Of a DNA stretch of 64,000 nt, positions 36,240 to 45,817 are shown one piece after another (position 1 is the stretch's first letter; each line of letters begins with the position of its first letter). Below the pieces are notes generated by a model that made no database searches, was not told the origin of the DNA, and saw only the letters and a program-made list of their open reading frames with translations. The stretch lies in NCBI RefSeq assembly GCF_012932915.1, contig NZ_VCQU01000001.1, positions 930,001 through 994,000 of the forward strand. The letters are read 5' to 3'. Source of the DNA: Antrihabitans stalactiti (GTDB lineage Bacteria > Actinomycetota > Actinomycetes > Mycobacteriales > Mycobacteriaceae). A program made the position numbers and the translations under genes.

Positions 36240-36863
36240 ATGACCGAACCAGATCAGGCCGACGCTCAGCCCGCCGAACAGCGGGTTTGGGGCGGCACCA
36301 CGTTGGCTGAGCGACGTGCCAGCCGACGGACTGCCTTTCTGGAGGCCGCGCTGGACCTGATCGGCAAGGAGGGTGAATCGGGCGTCACGGTCCGTTCGCT
36401 CTGCAGGCAGGCGGGACTGACGGACCGCTATTTCTACGAGAGCTTCGCCAGCCGCGACGAGTTGCTCGGGACGCTGTACCGAGAGGTCGCCGAGGAAATG
36501 TACTCCGCGGTCGCCAACGCACTCCCCGCCGGAGCCGACCGCCGGGAGAATCTGCGTGCGGTGGTCGAAACCCTCGTGTCGGCCATGCTCGACGATCCGC
36601 GAAAAGGTCGACTGATCACTATCGAACCCTTCGCCAACGCCGCCCTTTCCGAGGCGACGTTCGCGGTGGTTCCGACATTCACCCGCTTGATTCGCCACGT
36701 CGTCGACCCCAGCATCAGCAGGAACCGCCGCGCAATGATCGGTGTCTCGGTTGCCGGATCGATCGGCTCGCTGATGTTCGCGTGGCTATCGGGTGCGCTC
36801 CCCGTCACTCGCGAGGAACTCGTCGACTACAGCGTCGAAATGCTGGAGAACTACCTGCCCTGA
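36240..36863 (+). CDS. TetR/AcrR family transcriptional regulator
   Basis: 207-residue TetR regulator. The HTH lies at residues about 26-75 (RRTAFLEAALDLIGKEGESG, then LCRQAGLTDRYFYESFASRD). The ATG at 36240 has GAGGAAG 6-7 bases upstream; a GTG at 36207 would add 11 residues with no clear ribosome site. Divergent orientation to the seven-gene acyl-CoA cluster, with a palindrome in between, makes it the likely repressor of that cluster, probably released by an acyl-CoA intermediate. Confidence 0.9.
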   Translation: MTEPDQADAQPAEQRVWGGTTLAERRASRRTAFLEAALDLIGKEGESGVTVRSLCRQAGLTDRYFYESFASRDELLGTLYREVAEEMYSAVANALPAGADRRENLRAVVETLVSAMLDDPRKGRLITIEPFANAALSEATFAVVPTFTRLIRHVVDPSISRNRRAMIGVSVAGSIGSLMFAWLSGALPVTREELVDYSVEMLENYLP

Positions 36864-36868
36864 CAACT

Positions 36869-36908
36869 GTGCGCGATTTTCACCCTTGGGCGGGTGAGAC
36901 GCGCGCAC
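36869..36908. terminator. Hairpin terminator between tetR and trmD
   Basis: Outer stem GTGCGCG/CGCGCAC (36869-36875, 36902-36908) and inner stem TCACCC/GGGTGA (36880-36885, 36892-36897) are separated by a 4x4 internal loop. It lies between convergent gene ends. The flanks CTGTGCG and CGCACGGTT also occur at the 44.75-kb terminator. Confidence 0.65.
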
Positions 36909-36910
36909 GG

Positions 36911-37585
36911 TTAGAGGAGGTCGGGACGCCGTTCGCGGGTGCGTTCCAGGCCCTGTTCGCGCCGCCACGCCGCCACCTTCGCGTGGTCGCCCGACAGCAG
37001 GACCGGAGGCACGTCCAGCCCACGCCAGCTCACGGGACGCGTGTAGCTCGGACCTTCCAAGATGCCATCGGAGAACGAATCCTCTTGGTGGGATTGCTGA
37101 TTCCCGAGCACACCCGGGAGCAGCCGCACGACGGCCTCGACCATCACCAGGACGGCGGCCTCTCCCCCGATCAGCACGTAATCGCCGATGCTCACTTCTT
37201 CGACGCGAACCCGCCGGGCGGCGTCGTCGAACACGCGTTGGTCGATCCCCTCGTATCTGCCGCAGGCGAAGACGAGATGGCTTTCGCCGGACCATCTTTG
37301 GGCGATCTGCTGGGTGAACGGCACGCCGGCCGGGGTGGGTACGACGAGCAACGCATCGTCGGGGCAGACGGCGTCGAGCGCATCGCCCCAGACCGTCGGC
37401 TTCATCACCATCCCCGGACCGCCACCGTAGGGGGAATCGTCTACGGACTTGTGAACGTCGTGGGTCCAGTCGCGCAGGTCGTGGACGCCGAGGGAGACGA
37501 TGCCATTGTCGATCGCCTTGCCCAACAAGGCCGTTCGCATGGGTTCGAGATATTCGGGAAAGATCGTGACGACGTCGAGTCTCAC
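36911..37585 (-). CDS. trmD: tRNA (guanine-N1)-methyltransferase
   Basis: 224-residue TrmD, which methylates G37 of tRNAs using S-adenosylmethionine and prevents frameshifting. Family motifs are complete: [45 protein letters not shown] and the knot region [20 protein letters not shown]. The GTG start overlaps the rimM stop by GTGA. It ends the rpsP-khpA-rimM-trmD operon here; rplS, normally next, is displaced about 10 kb. Confidence 0.97.
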   Translation of the reverse strand: MRLDVVTIFPEYLEPMRTALLGKAIDNGIVSLGVHDLRDWTHDVHKSVDDSPYGGGPGMVMKPTVWGDALDAVCPDDALLVVPTPAGVPFTQQIAQRWSGESHLVFACGRYEGIDQRVFDDAARRVRVEEVSIGDYVLIGGEAAVLVMVEAVVRLLPGVLGNQQSHQEDSFSDGILEGPSYTRPVSWRGLDVPPVLLSGDHAKVAAWRREQGLERTRERRPDLL

Positions 37586-38109
37586 AACGCTTCCAGGTTC
37601 AACAAGCCTTCCGGCGGATCGATCTCGACCGTGCCGTCGGCGATCGACACGGCCGTGACGATCGCGGCGACGAAGGGCACCAGAATTTCGCGGTCGTCGG
37701 CCGCCTTCACCGAAAGCAGTTCTCCCGCAGCGGTATGCAGCACCTCGCTGACCGTACCGACCGGCGTCCCGTCGGCCAACCGAACCGCCAGGCCTTCCAA
37801 CTCGTGATCGTAGAACTCGTCCGGATCGTCGGACGGTTCGATCTCGGCAGAGTCGATGACGAACAGCGTCCCCCGCAGTGCGTCGGCAGCCTCGCGGTCG
37901 CCGATTCCTTTCAGACGCAGCAAAAGCCGCCCGGAGTGTTCCCGGGCGGCTTCGACTGTGTAGTCGGTGAGACCTTTGTCGCGTGGCTTGCGGCCGTGCA
38001 GCACCGCGTCGACGGCAAAGCGCAGGTCGGGGTCGTCGGTACGCACATCGACGACGACCTCGCCTTTGACGCCGTGCGACTTGGCGACACGACCGACGAC
38101 GAGCTCCAC
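37582..38109 (-). CDS. rimM: Ribosome maturation factor RimM
   Basis: 175-residue 16S rRNA processing factor. The N-terminal RimM beta-barrel ([19 protein letters not shown]) and the PRC-barrel domain ([20 protein letters not shown] ... [20 protein letters not shown]) are both present. It binds uS19 during 30S assembly. It starts with GTG, 7 bases after khpA ends, and its stop overlaps trmD (GTGA). The position in the operon is canonical. Confidence 0.96.
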   Translation of the reverse strand: MELVVGRVAKSHGVKGEVVVDVRTDDPDLRFAVDAVLHGRKPRDKGLTDYTVEAAREHSGRLLLRLKGIGDREAADALRGTLFVIDSAEIEPSDDPDEFYDHELEGLAVRLADGTPVGTVSEVLHTAAGELLSVKAADDREILVPFVAAIVTAVSIADGTVEIDPPEGLLNLEAL

Positions 38110-38116
38110 GCGCGTG

Positions 38117-38359
38117 TTACTGATCGGTGTCTACGACGTCGACGCGAATTCCGCGTCCACCGATGCCGGAGACCAAGGTGCGCAAGGCAGTCGCAGTGCG
38201 ACCGCCCCTACCGATGACCTTGCCGAGATCGTCTGGGTGGACGTGGACCTCGACGGTCCGGCCACGACGACCGGTGATCATTTCGACGCGAACCTCGTCA
38301 GGCTTGGAGACGATGCCGCGAACAAGATGCTCTACGACATCTGCGACAACCGCACTCAC
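38117..38359 (-). CDS. khpA: KH-domain RNA-binding protein KhpA
   Basis: 80-residue single type II KH-domain protein. The GxxG loop is in [20 protein letters not shown]. KhpA (often with KhpB) binds RNA and influences cell size and translation in Gram-positive bacteria. It is coupled to rpsP by an ATGA overlap, as in most actinobacteria (Rv2908c). Confidence 0.94.
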   Translation of the reverse strand: MSAVVADVVEHLVRGIVSKPDEVRVEMITGRRGRTVEVHVHPDDLGKVIGRGGRTATALRTLVSGIGGRGIRVDVVDTDQ

Positions 38360-38808
38360 TTGTCAGCAGCCTCGGCGGGGGCTTCGGTGGCCTCGGCCGC
38401 GTCGTCGGCAGGAGCCTTCTTGGGCGCCTTCTTCTTGGGCGTGGTGGCGGCACCGGTCGGCTCGTTGTCGACCGCCGCGAGAGCTGCCTGGAAGCGCTCC
38501 AGCTTGGTGGGGCCGACTTCCTTGACCTTGAGGGTGCCCTCGGTGCCGGGCAGACCCTTGTACTTCTGCCAGTCACCGGTGATCTTCAGGATGGCCTCGA
38601 CGGGCTCGGTCGGCTGTGCGCCGACGCTGAGCCAGTACTGCGCACGCTCGGAATCGACCTCGATGAGCGACGGCTCTTCCTTGGGGTGGTACTTGCCGAT
38701 GGTCTCGATCGCACGACCGTCACGACGGGTGCGAGAGTCCGCGACAACGATGCGGTACTGCGGGTTGCGGATCTTGCCGAGCCGCGTGAGCTTGATCTTG
38801 ACAGCCAT
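38356..38808 (-). CDS. rpsP: Small ribosomal subunit protein bS16
   Basis: 150-residue bS16. The conserved core ([20 protein letters not shown] through [20 protein letters not shown]) takes the first 85 or so residues. It is followed by an Ala/Lys/Pro/Glu-rich extension of about 60 residues ([20 protein letters not shown]), which is usual in actinobacterial bS16. The start at 38808 is fixed by homology; upstream codons are non-conserved. It is the first gene of the rpsP-khpA-rimM-trmD operon. Confidence 0.97.
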   Translation of the reverse strand: MAVKIKLTRLGKIRNPQYRIVVADSRTRRDGRAIETIGKYHPKEEPSLIEVDSERAQYWLSVGAQPTEPVEAILKITGDWQKYKGLPGTEGTLKVKEVGPTKLERFQAALAAVDNEPTGAATTPKKKAPKKAPADDAAEATEAPAEAADK

Positions 38809-38926
38809 GTGTAGAGCCTTTCGAATGGTCACGGCGCAATTCAGCGGCCTGCACGGCATGCGGGCCCGGTTTTGCGTTACGGGGGTGTTGTGACCGCCGC
38901 GCGGTACGGAACCGGAGACGGGCTAA

Positions 38927-38949
38927 CGGTCGCCCTTGGAGGACGACCG
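38927..38949. terminator. Weak hairpin downstream of the tct-usp operon
   Basis: CGGTCG (38927-38932) and CGACCG (38944-38949) pair around an 11-base loop, 28 bases after the usp stop and upstream of rpsP. It could end the transporter transcript, but the stem is short and the region must also hold the rpsP promoter. Confidence 0.3.
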
Positions 38950-38976
38950 CCCATTATGCCACACACCCGAGCGCGC

Positions 38977-39366
38977 TCATTCCGGCGGTTTCACAGCCAG
39001 AACCGGCTTCGCGCAGCGTAGGAGCAACTTCTGCGAGTTGCTCCCCAGCAGCAGCTTGCCGACCGGTGTGCGGTGCCGGATGCCGATCACGAGCAATTCT
39101 GTGTCGTCACGGTCCATAGCTGCCAGCAGCGCATCCACGATGTCGACTCCGACGGGCTGCTCCAGAACGTATTCGAGGCCCGAGGCGTTGAGCACTTCCT
39201 GCAGGTCCAGGACCTGCCCCTCGGCGGCGAAGCGTGGGTCTGCAAGGGCGTCGCCGCGGGACGCGTTGATCACCAGGAGCGCCGCGCCACGGACCTTCGC
39301 CTCGGCAATTCCGTGCTGCACTGCGGCGTCGCCGTATTCGTCTGCCGAGTATCCGATGACGATCAT
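38977..39366 (-). CDS. Universal stress protein, small, linked to a TTT transporter
   Basis: 129-residue UspA-fold protein. The N-terminal strand [20 protein letters not shown] and the nucleotide-binding tail [20 protein letters not shown] are recognisable. The second glycine pattern is close to the ATP-binding form of the family. It is coupled to tctA by an ATGA overlap, reminiscent of TeaD, a small Usp that binds nucleotide and adjusts a TRAP transporter. A role tuning the Tct transporter is inferred. Confidence 0.85.
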   Translation of the reverse strand: MIVIGYSADEYGDAAVQHGIAEAKVRGAALLVINASRGDALADPRFAAEGQVLDLQEVLNASGLEYVLEQPVGVDIVDALLAAMDRDDTELLVIGIRHRTPVGKLLLGSNSQKLLLRCAKPVLAVKPPE

Positions 39367-40892
39367 GCTGGTTCCTTCTCTCGCTCGTCGATGGCGTGTA
39401 CGGGATCTATTTCCGGTCGGTGCATGAGCTTCATGACCAGCGGAACTGCGAGCAGCAAGACGATCAGGACGTACACCACGATCGCGACCGGCTCGTTGAA
39501 CAAGCTGCTCCACTCGCCACCGCCCAACTGCAGGCTCTGCCGCAACTGGCGCTCGATGCGCGGTCCGAGGATCACGCCGATGATCAGCGGCAACGCCGGA
39601 AGCCCGAACCGGCGCATCATCAGGCCGACCAGTCCGAAGACGAGCAGCAAGGCCAGGTCCAGCCACTGCAGGTTCACCGCGAAGGCGCCCAAGGTCGCGA
39701 AGAAGAGGATCCCCGCATACAGGTACGGCCGCGGCGTGCGGAGCAGCTTCGCCCACAACGGCGCGAGCGGCAGATTGAGCGCGAGCAGGAGGAAGTTGCC
39801 GATGAACAGACTTGCGATCAACGTCCAGATCAGGAGCGGTTCTTTCTCGAACAGCGTCGGTCCGGGCTGGATGCCGTAGGAGACGAATGCCGTCAGCATG
39901 ACCGCTGCGGTCGCGTTGGTCGGCAGGCCGAGCGAGAGCATCGGGACGAGGGTGCCCGCGGCCGATGCGTTGTTCGCAGCTTCCGGACCTGCGACGCCTT
40001 CGATTGCACCCTTGCCGAACTCGTCCTTGTTCTTCGCCAGCTTCTTCTCGGTGATGTAGGACAGGAAGGTCGGCAGTTCAGCGCCACCGGCGGGCAACGC
40101 ACCGAAGGGGAAGCCGTACGCGGTGCCGCGCAGCCATGGTTTCCACGACCGTTTCCAATCTTCCTTGCCCATCCACGGCCGTCCGACGGGTATGACCTCG
40201 GCGGGACGATGCCTCAGGTGTGCAGCAACCCAGAGCGCTTCACCGACAGCGAAGACGGCGACAGCGACAACGACGATGTCGATGCCGTCGGACAGTTGCG
40301 GAATACCGAACGTCGCGCGCGGCTGACCGGTGAGGAAGTCGATGCCGATCAGGCCGATGGCCAGGCCGAGGAACAGCGAGATGCAGCCACGCAGTTTCGA
40401 GGTGCCGAGCACTGCGGTCACGGCTACCAAGGCGAGCAACATGATCGCGAGGTACGACGGTGCACCGAGCGTGACTGCGAACTTCGACACCGCAGGCGCG
40501 AAGAGCACGATCAACATCGTGCCGATCGACCCTGCGACGAACGATCCGATCGCGGCGGTCGCCAAGGCTTGCGCCGCTCGACCCGCCTTGGCCATCTTGT
40601 TGCCTTCGATGGCGGTGATCACCGACGACGACTCCCCCGGCGTGTTCAGCAGGATCGACGTTGTCGAACCGCCGTACATGCCGCCGTAGTAGATGCCGGC
40701 GAACATGATGAATGCCGCACTGGGACTGACGTTGTAGGTGATGGGAAGCAGGAGTGCCACGGTCATCGCCGGACCGATTCCTGGCAGCACGCCGACCGCG
40801 GTCCCGAGCAGAACACCGACGCACGCGTACAGCAGATTCATCGGCGTCGCGGCCTGCTCGAAGCCTTGTAAGAGCCAATCTAGATTTTCCAT
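39363..40892 (-). CDS. tctA: Tripartite tricarboxylate transporter large permease TctA
   Basis: 509-residue membrane protein with about 11-12 TM helices. TctA signatures are [44 protein letters not shown], and the second inverted half [20 protein letters not shown] and [16 protein letters not shown]. It forms the main channel for cation-coupled uptake of citrate or related carboxylates with TctB and the binding protein TctC. It lies one base after tctB and overlaps the usp gene. Confidence 0.95.
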   Translation of the reverse strand: MENLDWLLQGFEQAATPMNLLYACVGVLLGTAVGVLPGIGPAMTVALLLPITYNVSPSAAFIMFAGIYYGGMYGGSTTSILLNTPGESSSVITAIEGNKMAKAGRAAQALATAAIGSFVAGSIGTMLIVLFAPAVSKFAVTLGAPSYLAIMLLALVAVTAVLGTSKLRGCISLFLGLAIGLIGIDFLTGQPRATFGIPQLSDGIDIVVVAVAVFAVGEALWVAAHLRHRPAEVIPVGRPWMGKEDWKRSWKPWLRGTAYGFPFGALPAGGAELPTFLSYITEKKLAKNKDEFGKGAIEGVAGPEAANNASAAGTLVPMLSLGLPTNATAAVMLTAFVSYGIQPGPTLFEKEPLLIWTLIASLFIGNFLLLALNLPLAPLWAKLLRTPRPYLYAGILFFATLGAFAVNLQWLDLALLLVFGLVGLMMRRFGLPALPLIIGVILGPRIERQLRQSLQLGGGEWSSLFNEPVAIVVYVLIVLLLAVPLVMKLMHRPEIDPVHAIDEREKEPA

Positions 40893-40893
40893 G

Positions 40894-41400
40894 TCAGAGA
40901 ATCCCGTCCAGAATGCCTGCGGGCAGCGGGATTCCGAGCCCTGAGTAGAACGCGTAGAAGCTGCCGACGGACAACAAGCCGCCGATCACGAGGTTGCGAA
41001 CATAGTGTCTGCTGCCCAAAATCGTTGCAGCCCCGGCAAACAGGAGTCCACCGGTGATCGCCCAACCGAGCGGATCGACGAGGACGATGGTCGCGACGAA
41101 CAGCCCGATCAGCAGACCGACGGTCTTCCAGTCGCCCGGTGTATCGAGGTCGATGTCCTCACCGCCGTCGGCCTCGCCTTTCGATCCTCGCGTGATCGCG
41201 ACAGCGAGCAGCACCGCGCAGACGAGGAGGCCGGCACCCACGACGAGCGGAAAGAGCTTGGGCCCAACGGGATCCACTTTTGCATAGCCGCCTGCGAGAG
41301 TGAGTGCGTCGTAGATCAGAAAGACTCCGACGACCACCAGCACGGCGCAGACGATGAGCTGGCCCCAGTCTTTCGACTGGACCTCGGCGGGGGCGGTCAT
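40894..41400 (-). CDS. tctB: Tripartite tricarboxylate transporter small subunit TctB
   Basis: 168-residue protein with four predicted TM helices (about residues 13-30, 45-66, 90-108 and 110-145 as a pair), the usual TctB plan. An acidic loop ([16 protein letters not shown]) separates the halves. The ATG at 41400 overlaps the tctC stop by ATGA; the longer frame lies within tctC. It supports TctA in the membrane complex. Confidence 0.9.
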   Translation of the reverse strand: MTAPAEVQSKDWGQLIVCAVLVVVGVFLIYDALTLAGGYAKVDPVGPKLFPLVVGAGLLVCAVLLAVAITRGSKGEADGGEDIDLDTPGDWKTVGLLIGLFVATIVLVDPLGWAITGGLLFAGAATILGSRHYVRNLVIGGLLSVGSFYAFYSGLGIPLPAGILDGIL

Positions 41401-42386
41401 ACCAGCCCCAATTCGGTCAGCGTCGACGACACCCGCTCGTCTTGGGCCTTGAGAAATTGTTCGAAATCCGTCCCGGTCAGGAATGCGTCGGACCAGCCGT
41501 TCTTCACCAGGGCCTCCTTCCACTCCGGTGTGTTGTGCAATTCTTCGAGAATCTTGACCATCGCGTCCCGCGCATCACCCGAAATCCCTGGCGGTGCAAG
41601 CACTCCGCGCCAGTTGGTGAAGACGAGGTCGACGCCGGCCTCGGTCAGGGTCGGTGCATCGATGCCTGCTACTCGCTCCTTGCCGGAGACCGCCAGCACG
41701 CGGACCGTCCCCGCCTCGATCTGGTCGACGTACTCACCGAGTCCAGACGTACCCGCGGTGATTTTCTTGCCCAGCAACGCAGTCAGGAGGTCGCCACCGC
41801 CGTCGTAGGACACGAAGTTCACCGATTTGGGATCGACGCCGACAGCCCGCGCGGTTTCCATCGGGAAGAGGTGATCGGGACCGCCGGGTGACGAGCCACC
41901 GCCGATGGTCACCTTGGACGGATCCGCTTTCCACGCGGCAACGAAGTCGTCGATCGTCTTCAACGGCGAATCCGCCGGGACCAGAATGCCTTCCTGCTCC
42001 TCGACGACCTTCGCCAACGCGGTCGCATTCGACACGCGCGCCGAGGATCCGTTCGTGTACACAGCACCGACGACACCCAGACCCATCATCATCATGAGGT
42101 CGTCGTTGCCCTTTTCGTTCATCAGCCGGGCCATCGCGACGGTGCCGCCGGCACCGAGAACGTTGAAAACCTCGACGCGGCCGGTGATGTCGTTGTCTTG
42201 CATGATCTTCACGGCGGTCCGCGCGGTGAGGTCGTAGCCGCCACCTGGACTGTTCGGCACCATCATGCGGAGCCGGTGCAGCCCGCTGTCGTCGCCGCGC
42301 GTCACGCCGCAGCCGGCGACGAGCAACGCCGCCAACAATGCGACCAGCAGCCCGCGCATCGCGCGGGGAGTGCTTCGTCTCGACAT
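41397..42386 (-). CDS. tctC: Tripartite tricarboxylate transporter substrate-binding lipoprotein TctC
   Basis: 329-residue binding protein. A signal peptide ends in LLVAGC, giving a lipidated Cys around residue 26. The mature protein has the Bug/TctC pattern: MMVPNSPGGGYDLTARTAV near the N-terminus, FNVLGAGGTVAMARL and GSSPGGPDHLFP in the ligand cleft. It delivers a carboxylate to TctAB. It is first in tctC-tctB-tctA-usp and divergent from the sensor kinase, 67 bases away, which probably controls it. Confidence 0.92.
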   Translation of the reverse strand: MSRRSTPRAMRGLLVALLAALLVAGCGVTRGDDSGLHRLRMMVPNSPGGGYDLTARTAVKIMQDNDITGRVEVFNVLGAGGTVAMARLMNEKGNDDLMMMMGLGVVGAVYTNGSSARVSNATALAKVVEEQEGILVPADSPLKTIDDFVAAWKADPSKVTIGGGSSPGGPDHLFPMETARAVGVDPKSVNFVSYDGGGDLLTALLGKKITAGTSGLGEYVDQIEAGTVRVLAVSGKERVAGIDAPTLTEAGVDLVFTNWRGVLAPPGISGDARDAMVKILEELHNTPEWKEALVKNGWSDAFLTGTDFEQFLKAQDERVSSTLTELGLV

Positions 42387-42453
42387 CGTTCCCCATTTCG
42401 CTTGGAAAGTGATCCTCAGCAATACTGGGCCGACACCGTGATCCACGTCACTC

Positions 42454-44082
42454 TTGAGAACGCAACGAAAGTATTGTTCATTGTGGTCATCAGTCGTCCG
42501 TAGCTGGCGCAGTCTCGCCGGCCAGTTCCTGCTGTTTCAGCTGGTGGTGGTCGCCGTCGTGTTGACGACTGTCGCGGCGGTCTCGGTCACGCAGTCGACG
42601 AAAGAGTTCCGCGACGTACGCGGTCAGCGGATGATCGCCGTTGCGGAGAACGTCGCATCGACTCCCTTGGTCCGTGACCGGTACGCCGACCCGTTCGCAG
42701 CCCAGCTGCTTGCCCCCGACGTAGACCGCGCGGTCAATCTGTCGGGAGCATCGCTCGCCGAGATCATCGACCCGGCAGGCACCGTGCGCGCGTCGTCGGA
42801 TCCGTTGCGGATCGGCGCGACTGCTCAGCTCGGCGACAGCAACGTCACTGCAGGTCGGGCTTGGTTCGGCGACGTGGACATCGACGGAATGCATTCGCTG
42901 GTCGGTCATGTGCCGCTGCTGTCGACGAACGGTGACGTGCTCGCGATCATTGCGGTCAGCGAGGACTATCCGTCGGTGTGGGAACTGCTCAGCGGCGCCG
43001 GTGAGCGACTGATCCTCTACCTGGGTTTGGGTGCCGCGCTCGGCATGATCGGATCTTGGCTGCTGTCGCGTCGAATCAAACGGCAGACCCGAGGCCTGGA
43101 GATCGCGGAGATCGCGAGCCTCGCCGATCATCGAGAAGCGCTGCTGCACAGCATCCAAGAGGGCGTCGTCGCGGTGAACAACGAAGGTGAGATCACGGTC
43201 TTGAACGACAGCGCGCAAGATCTGCTCGGTCTGGCGCCCGATGCCGTCGGACGCCATGTCGACGACGTTGCGATCGACTCCGCGGTCCGCGAGTTCTTGC
43301 TGTCCGGCGAAGACGTTCGCGATGTCGTCATCGCCACGCCCACTCGCGTTCTCGCCCTGAACCGGCGCGCCGCCACCAGCAAAGGACAACAGATCGGCAC
43401 AGTTACGACAATGCGCGACAGCACCGAACTCGCGTCGATGCAGAGCCAGCTCTCATCGCACAAGAGCGTCACCGACACACTCCGTGCGCAAACTCACGAG
43501 TTCGCCAACCAGTTGCACACAATCTCCGGCCTGGCCCAGCTCGGCGAATTCGAGGCCGTCACCGAGTTCGTCGGAACACTCACCCGGCGGCGTGCGGCGA
43601 TCAGTGATGCTGTGACGCAGAGCATCTCCGATCCCGCGGTTGCCTCGCTCTTGATCGCGAAGACATCGCTGGCAGCCGAATCGGGTGTCGCGCTATACCT
43701 TGCGCCCGAATCGCACCTGAGCGCGCTGGAACCCGCGATGGCCACCGACGTGATCACCGTGCTCGGCAACTTGATCGACAATGCGGTCGACGTCTCGGAA
43801 GGGTCTGCTGCGGCACAGGTTTCGGTCGCCATCAGCGACGACGACGATCTCGTCATCACCGTCGAAGACTCGGGAACCGGTGTGCCAGAGGCTATGCGAG
43901 AGTCGATCTTCTCGCGCGGGGTCACGTCGAAGACGGACGTGCCGGGCGGTCGCGGAATCGGCCTGGCCCTGGTCCGGCTGGTGAGCGCACAACACGGCGG
44001 CGACGCAGCCGTGTCGGACACGACGACCGGCGGCGCAGTGTTCACCGTTCGCCTGCCGCGGATCGGAGCAGTCGATGTTTGA
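42454..44082 (+). CDS. CitA/DcuS-family sensor histidine kinase
   Basis: Up to 542 residues. TM1 (about 24-44), a periplasmic PAS-like sensor (about 45-183), TM2 (184-204), a cytoplasmic PAS (about 225-325) and the kinase core. The phosphoacceptor is H348 in AQTHEFANQLHTISGL; the N box is NLIDNAVDVS and the G boxes EDSGTGVPE and GGRGIGLALV. This matches kinases sensing citrate or C4-dicarboxylates. No ATG is available: TTG at 42454 or TTG at 42481 (GAAAG upstream) are the start options. It overlaps its response regulator by 8 bases. Confidence 0.92.
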   Translation: MRTQRKYCSLWSSVVRSWRSLAGQFLLFQLVVVAVVLTTVAAVSVTQSTKEFRDVRGQRMIAVAENVASTPLVRDRYADPFAAQLLAPDVDRAVNLSGASLAEIIDPAGTVRASSDPLRIGATAQLGDSNVTAGRAWFGDVDIDGMHSLVGHVPLLSTNGDVLAIIAVSEDYPSVWELLSGAGERLILYLGLGAALGMIGSWLLSRRIKRQTRGLEIAEIASLADHREALLHSIQEGVVAVNNEGEITVLNDSAQDLLGLAPDAVGRHVDDVAIDSAVREFLLSGEDVRDVVIATPTRVLALNRRAATSKGQQIGTVTTMRDSTELASMQSQLSSHKSVTDTLRAQTHEFANQLHTISGLAQLGEFEAVTEFVGTLTRRRAAISDAVTQSISDPAVASLLIAKTSLAAESGVALYLAPESHLSALEPAMATDVITVLGNLIDNAVDVSEGSAAAQVSVAISDDDDLVITVEDSGTGVPEAMRESIFSRGVTSKTDVPGGRGIGLALVRLVSAQHGGDAAVSDTTTGGAVFTVRLPRIGAVDV

Positions 44083-44743
44083 CGTGCTGGTCGTCGACGA
44101 CGACTTCATGGTGGCCGAGATTCATCGCCGATTCGTCGACAGGACACCGGATTTCGCGACCGTTGGCGTGGCGCGCACCGGTGCACAGGCTTTGGAAGCC
44201 GTCGCGACGCTGTCCCCGGATCTGGTGCTTCTCGACGTCCATCTCCCTGACATGTCCGGCCTCGACGTCATGCGTCGGCTCCGTGCGGACCGAAATCCGG
44301 TCGAGATCATCATGATCACCGCCGCTCGCGAACTGGACACGGTCACCGAGGCGTTGCATGGCGGAGCGGCCGACTACCTGATCAAGCCGTTCGAATTCCC
44401 GCAGTTGCAAGCGAAACTCACCGCGTTCAAGGAACGGTCCCTGACCCTGCAGTCGCATGCTGGCGTCGATCAGTCCCTCGTCGACTCACTGTTCGGTAGC
44501 GCAGGCCAACGCCAAGCCCAGCAGCGACTGCCCAAAGGGCTGAGTCCCGAGACCGGCACCCTCGTGCTCGATGCCGTGCGGTCCAAGGCCGAACTGTCTG
44601 CAGCGGAATGCGCTGAGCTGGTCGGCATTTCCCGCGTGAGTGCACGGCGCTATCTCGAGCACTACCTCGAAACCGGCGCGCTCGAAATCCGGCTGCAATA
44701 CGGCGGCGCTGGTCGACCCGAGCGGCGTTACCGCGCGACGTGA
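44075..44743 (+). CDS. CitB/DcuR-family response regulator
   Basis: 222-residue regulator. The receiver domain has the acidic pocket VVDDDFM, phosphoacceptor D54 (LVLLDVHLPDMSG) and Lys in DYLIKPFEF. The C-terminal part has an HTH (AECAELVGISRVSARRYLEH) of the CitB type. Paired with the upstream kinase by an 8-base overlap, it likely activates the divergent tctCBA-usp operon in response to external carboxylates. A long perfect hairpin follows 9 bases after the stop. Confidence 0.93.
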   Translation: MFDVLVVDDDFMVAEIHRRFVDRTPDFATVGVARTGAQALEAVATLSPDLVLLDVHLPDMSGLDVMRRLRADRNPVEIIMITAARELDTVTEALHGGAADYLIKPFEFPQLQAKLTAFKERSLTLQSHAGVDQSLVDSLFGSAGQRQAQQRLPKGLSPETGTLVLDAVRSKAELSAAECAELVGISRVSARRYLEHYLETGALEIRLQYGGAGRPERRYRAT

Positions 44744-44752
44744 GCTACGCCT

Positions 44753-44792
44753 GTGCGTGAGTTTGGCCCCTCTGGGGGCCAAACTCACGCAC
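44753..44792. terminator. Strong hairpin terminator, 18-bp perfect stem
   Basis: GTGCGTGAGTTTGGCCCC (44753-44770) pairs perfectly with its inverse (44775-44792) around the tetraloop TCTG. It lies between the response regulator and the convergent LLM oxidoreductase gene and would work in both directions. Confidence 0.88.
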
Positions 44793-44799
44793 GGTTGGT

Positions 44800-45801
44800 T
44801 CAGTGCACCAGCGGGCCGAGTGTGCGGCCGGCGAGCTCGACGATGCCGGGCTCGTGACCGTTGGCGACCTGGTTGATGATGACGCCGTCGATGCCCTGAT
44901 CGAGGACCCGCTTCTGGATCTGCTCGGCGACGTCGTCGGGGGCGCCGACGAACTGGCGGTCCGTCGCGGCGGCGCGCTTGTCGTCCGGCAGCGAATCCAG
45001 ATCGACACCCATCTTGCGGAAGTGGTCGCGTTGCAGCGAGCGCGCACGATCGCCGTCCTCGTCGACAATGACGAACGCCAGGTAACTGGTCTCCAGAGTC
45101 GCCGGATCGCGGTCCACCTCTTCGCATCGCGCCGCAATCGCCTCGACCTTTCGTGGCAGCTCCGACGCATTACAGATGACGTTCAAGTGCGCGCCGAACT
45201 TCGCCGCCAAGCCGAAGGTCTTCTTTTCGCCGCCACCGCCCAACATGATCGGCAGGTCGTCGCGAATACGCGGCTCGTTGATGGCCTCGTCGACGTGATA
45301 CCACTTGCCGTCGAACGTCGGGCGCTCACCGCGCAGCATCGGCGCGATGATCTCCAACGCCTCCCCCAGCCGCTCGAACCGGTCGGTGAACGTGCCGAAT
45401 TCATAGCCGAACGACTTGTGCTCGAATTCGAACCAACCCGCACCGATGCCGAGAATCGCGCGGCCGCCGCTGACGACATCCAACGTCGTCACGGTCTTTG
45501 CCAGCATCGGCGGATTTCGATACGTGTTACCCGTGACCAGCGCGGACAGCTGGATCTTCTCGGTCGCGGTTGCGATGCCCGCGAGCGCGGTATACGCCTC
45601 GAGCATCGGCTCGTCCGGTTTACCGATTCCGGGCAATTGATAGAAGTGATCCATGACGAAGGCGGTGTCGAATCCTGCCGACTCCGCTTCGCGCGCTTGC
45701 GCAATGACAGTCGGGAACAGGTCGGCAACCGACCCCTGGTAGCTGAAGTTTGGCATCTGATAGCCGAGTCGAATGCTCACGTAATCCGAAGGTACGCCCA
45801 T
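44800..45801 (-). CDS. LLM class F420-dependent oxidoreductase
   Basis: 333-residue LLM-fold enzyme. Typical parts are RLGYQMPNFSYQGSVADLFP, FDTAFVMDHFYQLPGIGKPD, RAILGIGAGWFEFEHKSFGY and LPIMLGGGGEKKTFGLAAKF. The GAGWFEFEH segment is characteristic of F420-dependent actinobacterial members. The start at 45801 (ATG) is used; a GTG at 45780 giving VSIRLGYQMP is a reasonable alternative. It follows the amidohydrolase gene by 16 bases and is probably cotranscribed with it. Substrate is unknown. Confidence 0.85.
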   Translation of the reverse strand: MGVPSDYVSIRLGYQMPNFSYQGSVADLFPTVIAQAREAESAGFDTAFVMDHFYQLPGIGKPDEPMLEAYTALAGIATATEKIQLSALVTGNTYRNPPMLAKTVTTLDVVSGGRAILGIGAGWFEFEHKSFGYEFGTFTDRFERLGEALEIIAPMLRGERPTFDGKWYHVDEAINEPRIRDDLPIMLGGGGEKKTFGLAAKFGAHLNVICNASELPRKVEAIAARCEEVDRDPATLETSYLAFVIVDEDGDRARSLQRDHFRKMGVDLDSLPDDKRAAATDRQFVGAPDDVAEQIQKRVLDQGIDGVIINQVANGHEPGIVELAGRTLGPLVH

Positions 45802-45817
45802 TCAGATCGTTGGTGGC

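Noticed and set aside
39396-40871. 491-codon open frame on the + strand opposite tctA
   Set aside because: Arg/Gln/Asp/Glu-rich composition with no hydrophobic pattern; tctA on the other strand is certain.
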